Source: Smittia aterrima (lineage: Eukaryota > Arthropoda > Insecta > Diptera > Chironomidae). From it: 64,000 bases of DNA. A model generated the notes under the pieces. It saw only the letters and a list, made by a program, of their open reading frames with translations, did no database searches and was not told the DNA's origin. The position numbers and the translations under genes were made by a program. The stretch lies in the NCBI GenBank assembly GCA_033063855.1, contig CP093829.1:9992243-10056242 (forward strand), read 5' to 3'. Positions 50,530 to 63,500 of the stretch are shown in pieces; the stretch's first letter is position 1, and each line of letters starts with the position of its first letter.

Positions 50530-51596
50530 ACTCGCGTATTTATATCCCGTTTATAGTTCAAGGTTTTATTTTGGATTCTCTTGATGTTGTCTTTAGAAAT
50601 AAAGAAATGTTCTTGAAGAAAATTTATTGCACAATGTTTTTATGTCAAGGAAGGAATGGTTTTCTTTTGCAAGCGATTTATTAGTAAGGAATTACAGGTC
50701 TAGTAAGACGTTAGCTCGTTCGCTGTCGGCATCAAATGGTCTCGAAAATGATAGTTCCTCACTGTTTCTCTATTTGACTAAACTAATCTGAAAAAAAAAG
50801 ACTTCAACAAAACAACATTTTCTATTTCAGATTTTTTATTTTGCAAAATAAGTGGGCTCCATTTAAATTATTAAAAAGTTTAGATTAATTGCCATTAACT
50901 TAACAGGAATTTTTACTTTCGCAAAATAAAATGTTTTGATCATTTTGACACAACAATAAAAAAAAGGTTTTTATCTTCTTCTTTATTAATGACATGACAT
51001 GTTTTCAGCATAACACACTTAACTTTTATTCTTCATGATATCGATTACATTATCGAGAAAATTTTAAATTGCTTAAACTTGTAGAAAGTCGCTAGAATTA
51101 ATAAATACAATGACGACTCTCACGACCTCAGATCGCGACACTCTCTCAGAATTGCTTTCATCATTTACAAAGCGTTGTTTTCGAGCTTAAAAATATTCTT
51201 CTTCTCTCGTCGGGTCGTTTAAGCTTCACAACATTTCAAACAGATTACGGCTGAACGCTATTTTGATCATCATTCTTAGAAGTTCTGAGTAAGAACTTGG
51301 TTTGTTAGAAGAAAAGAAATGCAATTATATAACGGAATTTTCTTCGTTTGTTTCGTGCGTAGTACAACAGTGTTTACAGAAATTAAAATGCTAAAGTTCA
51401 TTCTTACTCTCAGGACGAAAACAATTATCAAAAGCTTAGAACACAAGAAAATGTCTTTACGACTATAAGGAGACATGCGACGTTCGTATGTGGAATCTTA
51501 TTTGTTTGAAAAAGATTTTCATTTTTTCCTATGTTTATTACGCTTCTCACCAGCAGTCTGAGTAGCCTTGCCGTAGATGGCATCGTCATTTGATAA
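50530..51596. other. Convergent 3' region of the PANTS homologue and Src42A
   Basis: About 1 kb, AT-rich, with poly(A) signals for both genes (AATAAA at 50598; TTTATT on the plus strand at 51534). No additional coding sequence is seen. Confidence 0.6.
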
Positions 51597-54500
51597 TCAG
51601 TGCGGATGCGCCTCTTTGTAATCGCTTTGGTCCATGGTGAAGAAGTCTTCGAGTTTCCATTGCAAGGTTTCGAAGGTCGGTCGACGCATTGGATCTTTGT
51701 GCCAGCATTCAAGCATGATCTCATAAAGCGCTGGATTGCAGTTTGGTGGCATTGGCATACGATAACCGTGCTCCACTTGACTTAGTACTTCAGCATTTGT
51801 CATACCTTGAAAAAGAAGAGTGTTAAAGCAATTTGCAAGCAACGAGTCAACTCGATATTGTCTTACCTGGATACGGTAATCTTCCGTATGTTACGAGTTC
51901 AGTCAGCAAAATTCCAAAACTCCAGACGTCACTCTTAATAGAGAATCGACTGTAGTTGGCAGCTTCAGGAGCAGTCCACTTAATTGGGAAGCGGGCACCA
52001 ACACGAGCTTCATATTCATCTTCCTTAATTAATCTGATTAAAGAAAGAAAAATTAGTTTTCTGATGATTCTTGATGAGATTTGATTCTTACCTAGCTAAA
52101 CCAAAATCAGCGATCTTAACGATGTTGTTATCACCAACGAGAACATTTCTGGCAGCTAAATCTCTATGAATGTAGTTTTGTGACTCCAAGTAAGCCATAC
52201 CGGCTGCGATTTGTGCGGACATGTCAATAAGTTGTGGGAGCTTCAAATTTCGTCCTTTGCCTGTAATCAAAAATTGTTTATGAGATCGAGAAATATTTTA
52301 AAAGTTCAAGTTTCATACCTTGAAGGAACTCCAAGAGCGATCCATGTTTCATGAGCTCAGTAATAATGTAGATTGGCTCTTCGAGTGTGCAAACGGCATA
52401 CAACTGAATCAATTTGCTGTGCCTCAACTTCTTCATGATTTGTGCTTCAGCCAAGAAGTCTTTTGGATCCATTGTGCCAGATTTGAGTGTCTTGATAGCA
52501 ACAGGCGTTGTGTTGTTCCACAAACCTTCCCAGACATCACCAAACTGACCTGAGCCGAGTTTCTTAACGAATCGAAGTGAGTTACGATCGATCTCCCATT
52601 GGTCACGTGTGCGATGTGACAATCCGTCAGTCACTGGCTTCTCAATCTAAAATTGGTAAATAACGTTGAGTCATCAAATTGCTAGTTGATTTGTTCATTT
52701 GAATTTCCATGCATGGGGGAATATTAATTGAACAATTAGATGATAAAGAGATCTTCTAATTAGCGAACAATAAATTAAAATTTGCAAATAACAAATCTCG
52801 CAGTGTTTTCATCTGTCAGAACCAGTTGTTTGATACCTAATCTCGATTTATCTATTCAAATGCCAAATTTGTCTGATAAGAAACGATTTATCTTGACGAG
52901 CGAGTCTATTTGAATATTTATGAGCTTCATAAATGCGGGTGGGTGATCAAGTCTAAGTGCGAAGATTCGACTTTCCTAGCTAGCGTTGCAGTTTTGTTGA
53001 GCAGCTCGTGACGTTTTTGTTTAAAAATTTAAAGAATTTTTTTGCACAAACTTCACGCTTTGTTTTGGGAGTGTCGGCAATGAAGGTCAAGCCGTGTCAG
53101 CTTTCTTCTCTCAAAACTTCATTCACATTGCAGATGATTTACATGAATTCAAAAGTTAGCGTTGCACTTAAAAATCAATTCGCTACAACTATCAACGGAA
53201 AATTCATTGATTACCACTAAAGGTTGAACATATTTAATGCAACATTGAGAACAAACGCTCGTTGAAGGTGAACAATTGAGTAAACAAAAAGATAATAAAA
53301 GGAAGGAAGAATCCCTACCTCAAACATGGTCAAGTAACTGCTCGACTTTAAATTTAAAGTTTTATGTTTGTTTTTGAAAGTTCATTCAATTTGCGACAAT
53401 TTTTGACATGTTCGAAAAGAGGGAAAGTTTTTTGTCGTCAAAAAATGGGAAAGAAAAGAAGGAATAAATCGAAGAGAAAGAAATATTTCCATTAATAATC
53501 ATTTTCATTCATTGTTGTTTCATCAAATGTAAATCAAAGCAAAAAGACGATTGAGGAAAAACTAAAAATTCTCCTCTTGTTACGAAATGAGGCTTAATGA
53601 TTGTTTTCATTATTTAAGAAAGTGAAGTTTTGCAGGAAACTTTTGCTGCTGCTGGTTTTTACAGTAATAATAATAGAGAGAAACGATAATTTGTTTAGCC
53701 TAAGTTGTTGCTACGATAATTACCTGAACACAAGGTTTACAGAGATTCACGCAAAGACCGTCAGAGTCTTTCGAATAATGTTCGACAAGCTCTTGAAGAG
53801 TTCTGAAAAAAAGAAGAAATAAGTTTCTCTTGAAGATTGATTCAAATCACGAGAACTCACCTGAATGTCGTGCGACGGGCAATGAAGAAGCCTCCTTCAT
53901 CGAGTTGTCTAATTCTGTAATGCTTTACGGTATCGCCATCCCTAACTAGAGTGTGATTCAAAAATTAGCAACTTGTGAATCATTTACTTTAATTGTATTA
54001 ACAAACCAGAAAGCGAATAATCGTTGTGTCGACTCTCCGAATCACGAATCAAGAAAGCGCCGTGCTCATTTTCAGGCAGCAAAAGCTTTTTCTCAGCTTC
54101 TATTCTCTTGATCTTTCTGAAGTACCATCTGTGAAGAGATTGAAAAGTTATTACTCTGATCGTTTGAAAGTCATGCGATTATATCATCACGAATTTATTA
54201 AAGTGAAAAGCTTTCAAAAACATTAAAGATTCTAGATGATTGATCTGTAGCAATGGAAATTGCTAGACTCGTAGCGAATTGTAACAAAGTACAACTTGAT
54301 AGACTTATTTATCGAATAAGGTAGTGCGATCGTAACATTCTTCTCAGCTTGTTTGGACGAGTCAGTCTAACTGAAACGCTATTTGTGTCATGTCGATCCA
54401 AAGCTCAAACAGCTACGATCACATCATTTTTAGAATTTATGAAGACTTTTATAGATGAAGTTTAGTTAACCAAAATAAAACTTCAGTGTTGGGAGCCGAA

Positions 54501-57500
54501 TGTGTTGAATAAGCTTCACGACCTTGTCAAGGCTAACGGTACCGTTAAGTATTTGGCTGCAAAATGAATTTATTAAAAATGTGGAAAGAAGTTTCCTCAT
54601 CCTTTCGGTAATTTGTATGCAAGCAATGTTTTGATGAGTCGTTAAACGAAATCGTTATTCAAAGGTCAATCGCTTTGTCGATGTACGATCGATACTTCCT
54701 TTCATGAAAACAATAAGCGAAATCTTAATTAAGTTTGCTGAGAAAATTCTCGAGCAAACGTTTAGTCGATGTGAATTGTAAAGTTGGTCAAAGACTTGAA
54801 TGAAAGGAAAAATACAAACTTCTAATCAAAGCAGCGAATCAAAACCGATTTAAAAGCTGTACCAGAAATTTTCATCGCAAAGTTATTACGCACGTCAAAA
54901 ATTAATGTCTATCCGGCTCCGCAAAAAAATTCCTACCAAGCGTTGGATAATTGGACATTAAGAGGATGATCAATTTCTGTCGACTGTCAGTTGCAAATAA
55001 ACGATGGCGCCCGCCTGAAGAATTTTCATGAATAAGAGAAAAGTCACCAACATGACGCTCTCTACATCATTACAAAATATATGTACCAAGGCGTCAGCCG
55101 ACGGCGGCAGCGCTTGTCATAAATTGATGAGTGTTATAGTCGCATTAATGAGGTGAAAACATTCAATTAAAACCGTCTGCATACCTCGCGATGCCCTCAT
55201 AACCAGCCAATCCACTGCAACATTAATCATAATGCGCTCTTCAAGCTATAAATAATTTTCTATTTTCGACTTTTGCAATTGCTTTGCTAATGACTGATCG
55301 TGTGAATTTTGATAAAGCATGTTAACAGAAGCTAGGAATCTTCCGAAGATTAAAAAGAGGAAATTAATGTTTCTACATTAACGACTCGTGTTATACATTC
55401 CCATACAAATCAGATAGTTGCATCAACCGCAACCGGAGTTAGGATAGATGATCAGATGTTTAATATGAGTCCGGCGCCATCATCTTGATGTTGGTCGTTT
55501 GTTTTTTAATGAATGCACTTTTTCATGTTTGAAGAATGTAATTGAAAAATTCACACACCGTCGTTGGCAACTTTATTGCATAAAATTAATATTTGTTATC
55601 GCGAATTAACTTACAGACGAAGGCAAAGTCGAATTAATGAAGCCAAACGCAGAGGCAAATTATGTTGGATCATTATTTAACTAATCATCTTGATAAAGTC
55701 TTTCTCTTTTTTTCGTCTGCATATCAACTTCAGTTATGCTAATTACTTATTTTCTCTGCTTAATTATGGACCTTTGCGTATGATTCAGTTCGCGAATGCT
55801 TTATGTAAATATTTTGTGCAACTTTCATTGAGTAACTGAATTGTCATTTTCAAATTACGCCTGCAGCAAGGCTTGTCATTTAATTGACACCTTGCCGTTG
55901 ATAAACTTTCGATTCATGTCTCACCAAACCAGGAGCTAACAACTGCTACCGTTTTAGCTTACATCTTGGCGTCGAGATAAAAATAGACGGATGGCCGTTT
56001 AAAATGTAGCGTAATGAATGCTATGCACATTTTTCACTCACGTTTGAGTTGACTTAAATGATGGAAAAGAAAACATGAGCTCGTCGACAGAAAAAGAGAA
56101 TCGTCGTCGAAGCGTTTCCCTCGACTTTAAATTGATCTAAAATTTATTTGCTTGTCTCGAATCTCTTAAACGATGAGAAGAGTAAAGAGAACAGAGGCGA
56201 GTCCTCATTTCAAATTCAGTAAAAGTTGGTCTCTTCCTTCTTTGCTTCGACACATAAATTTAGTCGAAGCGAACTTTCATGTTTCATTCGTTTTAATCGC
56301 ATTGCGTGTAAATAAATTCTTTTTTTTCCCTTTTTCGATGCATTTTGTTAAAATGACATTGGACTCTGGACGAAGTACAAGTTGCATCACTGCCGGATTT
56401 TCGATCGAACTGATGATTGTTCCGTCATCAATATTTTAAACGCATTCCGAGAAATATCTTCGGGGAAAACCAAAAACAACGTAGATCATTAGCGCCGTTA
56501 CGCGCCAATGCGATCGTAACTACAATTTTCAATGAAAACTTTTCATCAGTCATTTGATTATAAGTTTGTTAGTTGATAATTTAGATTGCCACAGCATAAA
56601 CGTGTGCTTAAAAATAAATATCAAGTAGCGCAAGTAAATAATTTCAAAAATGCACGAATTTCAGCTCAAAGGGGAATTCTCAAAATGTTCTTTAACACTT
56701 GAATGTACATCTCGTTTTCTTTTATACTCACAATTTTTCGTTTAAAAATTCGCCTCGAGTGAATTCGGATAAACGTCTGGAGCTTTTTTTCGGCTGCTGC
56801 CTAATTGGATGAAGAACCGGAACGGATATTTTTCGAAAAGGTTTTTGTCTTGTGGCGATGGCCTCATTTTCATTAAGCGTCGCAAGCATATCCAACGAGC
56901 TGCTCTTATAAATTCTATTGGGCTCGCCTTCGACGAGTTGTACAAGAGAGCTCTCGTTCTGCTGCGTGATGCGATTGAGGCGTGAATAAAGCTCGTCAAT
57001 CTTTGCTTCAAGATGAACGTTTGTTCTCTTATCTGCTATAGGCGATGGAGTCTTCGAGAGTTTATCGCTTTCGTTCGATGGTTTCGGGTTGTAGGAGAGA
57101 ATGTTTGAGAATCTTCTGATTCTGTTTGTCTTCTTCGGCACACTCTCGATGGGACTTTTTTGCTGAGAATTTTCTGCCGGCTTTGAAGTATCGTCCGACA
57201 CATTTTTTTCTTCGCTCGTCTTTGTCTCTTCAAATAAATCTTCTTCAGTTATTTTTCTCACCAGAAAGCGATTACATCCTTTCAAGTTAACTGGAGACGT
57301 CTCGAGCTTTTTCGTTTGCAAAATATCGTAAATCGTTGACAACTGTTGACTGCCAATCGATGTTGTTGCTGATAATTGATTGTTGGCAGCGACACTTCCT
57401 TGTTTCATTGAGCTCGCACTCATCGTACTCGTTGAATTTAAATTTTCAGAGCTCGTGTCAACAGCTTTTGCACTATTGTCATCCTCAGCTGGCGCTTTGA

Positions 57501-60500
57501 AATTTATTTCAGCATAATTTATTCGCTTATTTGTAAACTTTTCCGACAACGTTCGCTTTCGCTCGAATTGATCGTCTTCGTCTGTCTTTCGATGGAGAAT
57601 CTCGTAAAGTGTTCCATAAGTCATATACTTGTCATATCTCTTGAAATTCTTCGTGAAGATGTCATTCTTTCGTTGTATGATGTCATAAATGGTGCCACAC
57701 GACAAGAGATTGTCAAAGTCTTTTATGTTGTTCTTGTTGCAATGACTTTTGAATAGCTCCAAGTTTTTATCGTAATTAAGTTTCTTGTCATTGCTCGCTG
57801 TCAAATTATTATTTTTTCTTAAAATATCATAAATAGTCGAGTTGGTGACGTTTGTTGGGGAATTCGAGTCTTCGCTGATACTTTGACTTACTGTTGAATT
57901 ATTAAACTTGTTTTTACGAGTCGATATACGCTTTGAATTCCTTCGCTTCATCTTTCCCATAAAACTCTCATCAGATCGAAGATTTACGGTGTCAATTACA
58001 GTTTGATCACCCGAGCTAGACTTAGAACTATTATCACATGAAACATTTGTTGCAGACTTAAATTCCTCGTAAGATTTGCGACGAGATTTAACTGAACTGC
58101 TTTTAACATCTAAACGATTCGCATCAGTTATTATTGATGAATGCTTCGGGTGATCACTGAATAAGGATTTAAATTCTTCGTATGACTTTCTTCGATTTCT
58201 CGATTGCGACGGAATTGTTAGACGAGTCCAGTTGCTGGGAATTTTTTCACTGTTATCGACCATGTCAGTTTCTTCGCATGGATTGATTTGAACTGTGACG
58301 TTGCACTGAGTTTTCGCAGCATTTTTCGCACTCTCCAATTTGCTCTGCATTTCCATAAAACCAGAATCCATTGAACTGACAGTACATGTCGAATCGAAAC
58401 TGGTTTTGCGAGCTGTTGATGACAAATTGATAGACTCAATTACGTCATTAACCGTGTTTTTACTACTAAGCTCAGGATGATCGATTTGCGGCTGTTTGCG
58501 ATTCTTCTGCTTCAGTTGCTTATTAACGGTCGCATAGATGGGCATTTTATTGCCATTACCGCTCGCTTGCACACGTCGTATCGGCCGTTTCTCACTCTTG
58601 AACGAGATCGTGTTCTTACGTCTAACATTAATTGGACGCAACACATTTCCGGGGCGTTTGTTACTTCGTCCTGTGCTGATTATTTTGGAGTCGATATACT
58701 TTTCCACTAATTTCTTGCTCATATCTTTCCGATTACAGCATTTGCTCTCCTCATTCGTACAACGGGCACAGCAGAGAAACTCGTATAAGATTTCATTCTT
58801 AAGGTGACCAAATCCAGTAGATTTTTGCTGTGTCGCATCGTTGCCGACATTATGCAATACAGGTTTCTGTTGCACAACTCTAGCGATATTTTCTTTATTC
58901 AATTCTTGTTCTGGATTGAAACTATCTTGAATTATTACACTTCCTACCCCAACACCGCAGTCAAGCAACACAATACCACCGTCGCTAGGTAAAAGCAGTC
59001 GTCCTTCAGCTGCTGCACTTATTAACTCGCGAACAGCTAACACATGTTGCTCGCTCAGATTTCCTTGCAATTGAATGCCTTGTAGTGCGAAAGCGGTTGG
59101 TTTTTTGTTGTTTGAATTCGGATCACTACACCAAACAACCGGCATGGCTGCCATTTTTCAGACGTCTAAGCAGTTTGGCTTATGAATTACGACGAAGCTC
59201 GAAACACGAACACACATAACTCAGTAATCAGCACTTGTTAGATTATTTTTTTTTAATTATTTATGTCCCGAAGTCTTTAAGCATATAGTTAAGCTCTTCT
59301 TTAATTTCCTGTTGATGTACGTGATTGTTATTAAAGTTTATAAAGAGATAAGTGCACAGATGAACAGTTTTATCTGGAACTAACGGGTACGCTCGATACA
59401 AGAATCCATCAATATCACAATCTGGCCTCAATAGAAACCTTTCAACGTCTTTCTCTCTCAAAATTTCACTTTCATTTCCTCACGCGTTGATTGAGAAACA
59501 AAAATGCGTTCTTGACGTTTCTGCAAAAAGTGGTTTGAATGAATAAAACTGTTTGCTCTTTTTATAAAACAAATTGTGCGACGATCAAGCTCTGACTCAT
59601 TAATATAAATATTTAGTCAACTAATTAATTGCGCTACTTATTCTAAAACGATAGCACTTCTAATTTAAAAGCTTCGGAATTCACTGGACTCTACGTCGCA
59701 GTGTAAATATTCAGACGATGAAATAAAATAATCTTTCTCCGTGAGAACGTTAAACCCATGAAATGTAAAGACGAAATTGATAATTTATTACTCTCGCGAC
59801 TGTGGATATATCGCCATAAAATATCCGAAGCTTTTGAAAATTTCGATTCACGTGGAACTTCTCCAGCCGAAAAAAATTAAATCCCAAAGAATGAAGAATC
59901 GTTGATCATTATTGGTGTCAAGTCTCGATTGCAACGGACCGTTACTCTTGATAAAGGAAGAAAAACGATTGTGAGTCGAGCAGAAAACGTAAAGAATGTT
60001 TGTTGGAGGAGATAAATAGTTCGCTATCAAAGTTAAGCTTATTGCGATTCGAAAACGAGAATTGTTGTCTTAAGTAAATTTTAGTTGATAGATGAGATGT
60101 TAATATGTTTAGGAAACATGAAATCACTTTGTTTTCAGCGAACAGTCTTTGCGTGCATATAATTATGCAGTTAACCTCAGCGTGTGTTGCCTTTTCTTTT
60201 AGTCTTTAACATGGTCTTCAATAGAAAATAATTTCTAACGGTACTGCCAAATCAAAATATATCAAAGAAACAAAAGGCGATCGCTGCTCATACAAAAACT
60301 TTTCAATCGCGGCAAAGCTCGTGTCTCTTGATTAAAATTTTCGCGATATTTCACACCGAAATAAAATTGTCAATAAACCTTTTGAGTCGGTCGTCAGATA
60401 ATATCTAATTTAGTCGAGCTCGATTCATGGCACAGTTGTGGTTTATAATAAATGAAACAGTTTCGTTACATAATTTCATCTTAACACTTGAATGCATTTG

Positions 60501-63500
60501 TTTCTTACTTTGGAAATATTTTCTTTTTCTTCTTCAATTTGTATTATTTACACTGATCAACAAGCAGTTCACTACGAGATGCTTTCTTTCTCGATCTCTT
60601 CTTTGCGACAGTCAACGGATGAATTGGATGCAAACTTTTTCTACCGTCTTATTTAACACGAAAGATTCTCTCTTTTCCGTCGTGCTTGGAGATTGTTTGC
60701 CCGTTCCACCCCGAGATAAACACGCGACTCCTCTCGCGACGTTTGCTACTTATCAAGTCTAATGATTTAACATCTCTTCTCTGTGCAACAGATTTTACTC
60801 TAATCTGTGCTCTTCAACTGTTGTGCTCGTTGCAACCACAACGCAACGTGGAGCTTTTCTTCTTATTTTATATTTTATAAACTTTAACGAAAACTTTTTA
60901 CGTCTTCATGAGGCACAATCTCGAAAACAACTGACAGAGAAAACAGCAGAAATGCAATGCGAGAGAAAACTTTACAAGCGAAAAAGCTGTGACTTATTCA
61001 AATACATGACGAGATTGGTGATAGTGGTCGTTTCGTTTTACTGTATGAAAGCGATGACAACATTCAAAGCTCACTCGTCACCAACACGGAGACGAAACAT
61101 TTTCTCAAGAGAAGCTCGCAAAGAGAAGTATCCAGGAACCAAAATTTCGCGAATATTTATTTTAAATTAATGAACGATCCTTGAAGTTCAAATGAACTTC
61201 CAAACATATGCCCAACAAGGTAATTCAGTTGTTTAGCCTGACGCAATCGCCATACATTTAAACAGAGAGCTTTGGTGTATTTGAATTATATTATTTTAAA
61301 TTGGCTGTGTTAAGCTTGCGAATGTACGAAAAGCTGTCTGTATTAAACATGTTGCGGTTCAATGATTTCTCTCCAATGCATGCTTAAAATTAATGTTTCT
61401 TTTCGTTCGTTTGCTTTGTTATAGAATTTATTTTTTCGATTAAATTCTCTTTTGCGTTTATCTTCTCGTGTTTCAATTCAAGAATTATTTGCATGAAGAC
61501 TTCTAATGTTAATCAACTCGTGTCTCCTGAATCTTGATAGAATCCCTTATGCTCCGTTCTCTCGCTAATCCGACATAAAAAATTTATTTCCATGAATATT
61601 CATAAAACTTTCGTTAAAGCAAACACAAGAACAACACAGACACAGTTATGCTTCGTCTCGCTTTGTTCTCGCTGCAATGCTGCAACAGAAAATTGTGACA
61701 GCTTTCAATTATTTCCAAACTCGTATGTTTCGAGGGAAAAACGTTTCATGTGATCGAATGTTGTAACAGGATTTGAAGTTAATTTTTATGACTACATCAA
61801 GCTCAGATGAGATCGCTCGGAAAACTGCGTTTTGTCAACAACTTTACATTTGAATTACTTTGTTAAATTTAGTTCCTTCCTGTTATTATTATCCCACACA
61901 AGTCGTAAAACTTCTTCAAGTCAATTCCGCGGCCTTAATATTTTTATAGACCACGACGTCCTACAATAAAACGAGCGAAAAATTCTGACAATGAAATATT
62001 TCAAAGTTATGAATTAAATTTAATGATTTTCTTCGTAAACATCTATTTGCTTTTGTTAACCTTTTTCTATCTTTGATTTTTCCAAAGAAGCCTTTTTTGT
62101 TTAATAATGAAGCAGCATTCCTAGAAAGTTTTAATTGATCCATAATCATTTCTGATGCTAATTAAGTCGATAATTAAAATGTTTGCAACTTTAATTAAAT
62201 GTCTAGATATTTAGTCACTCTCTATCTCTCAATTGGCTCATCGACCTCCATAAATAGACGCTCAATCTCTAGTAAAGTCGTAACGAGCTAGCCCGCTTCC
62301 GATCGCAAAGTAATTAACCTTCAATTGCACGGAAAAAGAAATTAAACTATTTTTAGCATCGAAGCTTCGCAAAGCTTTGTTAGACATTCCATGTCCAATT
62401 AATTAAAAGCAACATCAGTTCCATCAAGCAATGTCAACAGTCGCTCATCATATCAAATATTCTCCACATCATTCTAAATTCTCCTCGACAGACATTCTCA
62501 GCGGTCGGCTAGTCAGGTCAAATGAGCGATTCACGTGATGGCCATTTAACAAATTCTTCGAATTCCTTTCGTCGTCGCGGCTCATTCGCTCAACAAATAT
62601 TTGCTTAAAGCTTCTTTTCGATGACGACTTTTTTAATCGACTGACATTTTCCATTATCTTCAACAACATCCGGCGCTATCGTTCGACGAGAAAGAAAAAA
62701 CTTTCTTCTCCAGCGTCAAGCGCCACAAAATATCGTCGATTATGGAAATATTTATCATCTGTATTAACAAAAGGTTTTGAAACTTTTTGCGTCTGTATCT
62801 TAACTTTTTTTTTACCATTTCGGTTGCATCACCAGAGATTCAAAAAAGTAAACCTGTTGATCAGGTTAAAGAAATGAAGAAGAAAACTAATTCAATACCG
62901 TGACCCATTCGCAAATGGCACGTTTCGAGCTTAGAATGCAAGCGCCTCACGCACTTTACTTTAGATTTTTAATTGAGATTACTCGGTAAATGAGAGAAAC
63001 GACGGTGAGTTGCATCGAGAGTCAAGGAGAAACAAAAGCCTCGTTTTCGATCAGGCAAACAAAAGTTGTTCGCTTTTCCAAGAAACATCGCGTCGAGTCA
63101 AGTCTGGTAATTCCAATCTAGGAAAAGTTTTTGCGAGCCTTCCTCGTAAGTTGGTCGAGGGAAAATTTGAAGTGTCTATAAACATTTATGAAGGCCTTCA
63201 AGGGATACGATGAACTTAGGTAACGCATTCTCGCTCACCACTGTTGACAAACGAAGTTATTCCATGCTTTGAACGTGCTTATGTAAATCAGTTTATTCGT
63301 CTCAAATAGCACAATACCTTCTGACTCAAGTAACGAAATTATCTCACAATCTAGCTAAACTAAAACAAGTCTATGTGGGCATGAATAAAAGTTCGTAATG
63401 ATTGCTAAGGGCTGAAGCAATCAATTAGTACGGAGCGCGTCAAATTTAATAATAAAAACCGTAATTGTCAAGATTCTTATCGTCACGTGCTAGAATCATG

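Noticed and set aside
55866..55896. Imperfect inverted repeat CAAGG..TGTCA / TGACA..CCTTG
   Set aside because: Two short stems with a bulge; not strong enough to call an RNA or miRNA precursor, and no known miRNA sequence is present.
60427..61170. Plus-strand open frames of 111 and 115 codons inside the Src42A intron
   Set aside because: Composition is that of AT-rich random sequence (Phe/Leu-rich), with no recognisable motif, no splice context and overlapping frames of similar quality.
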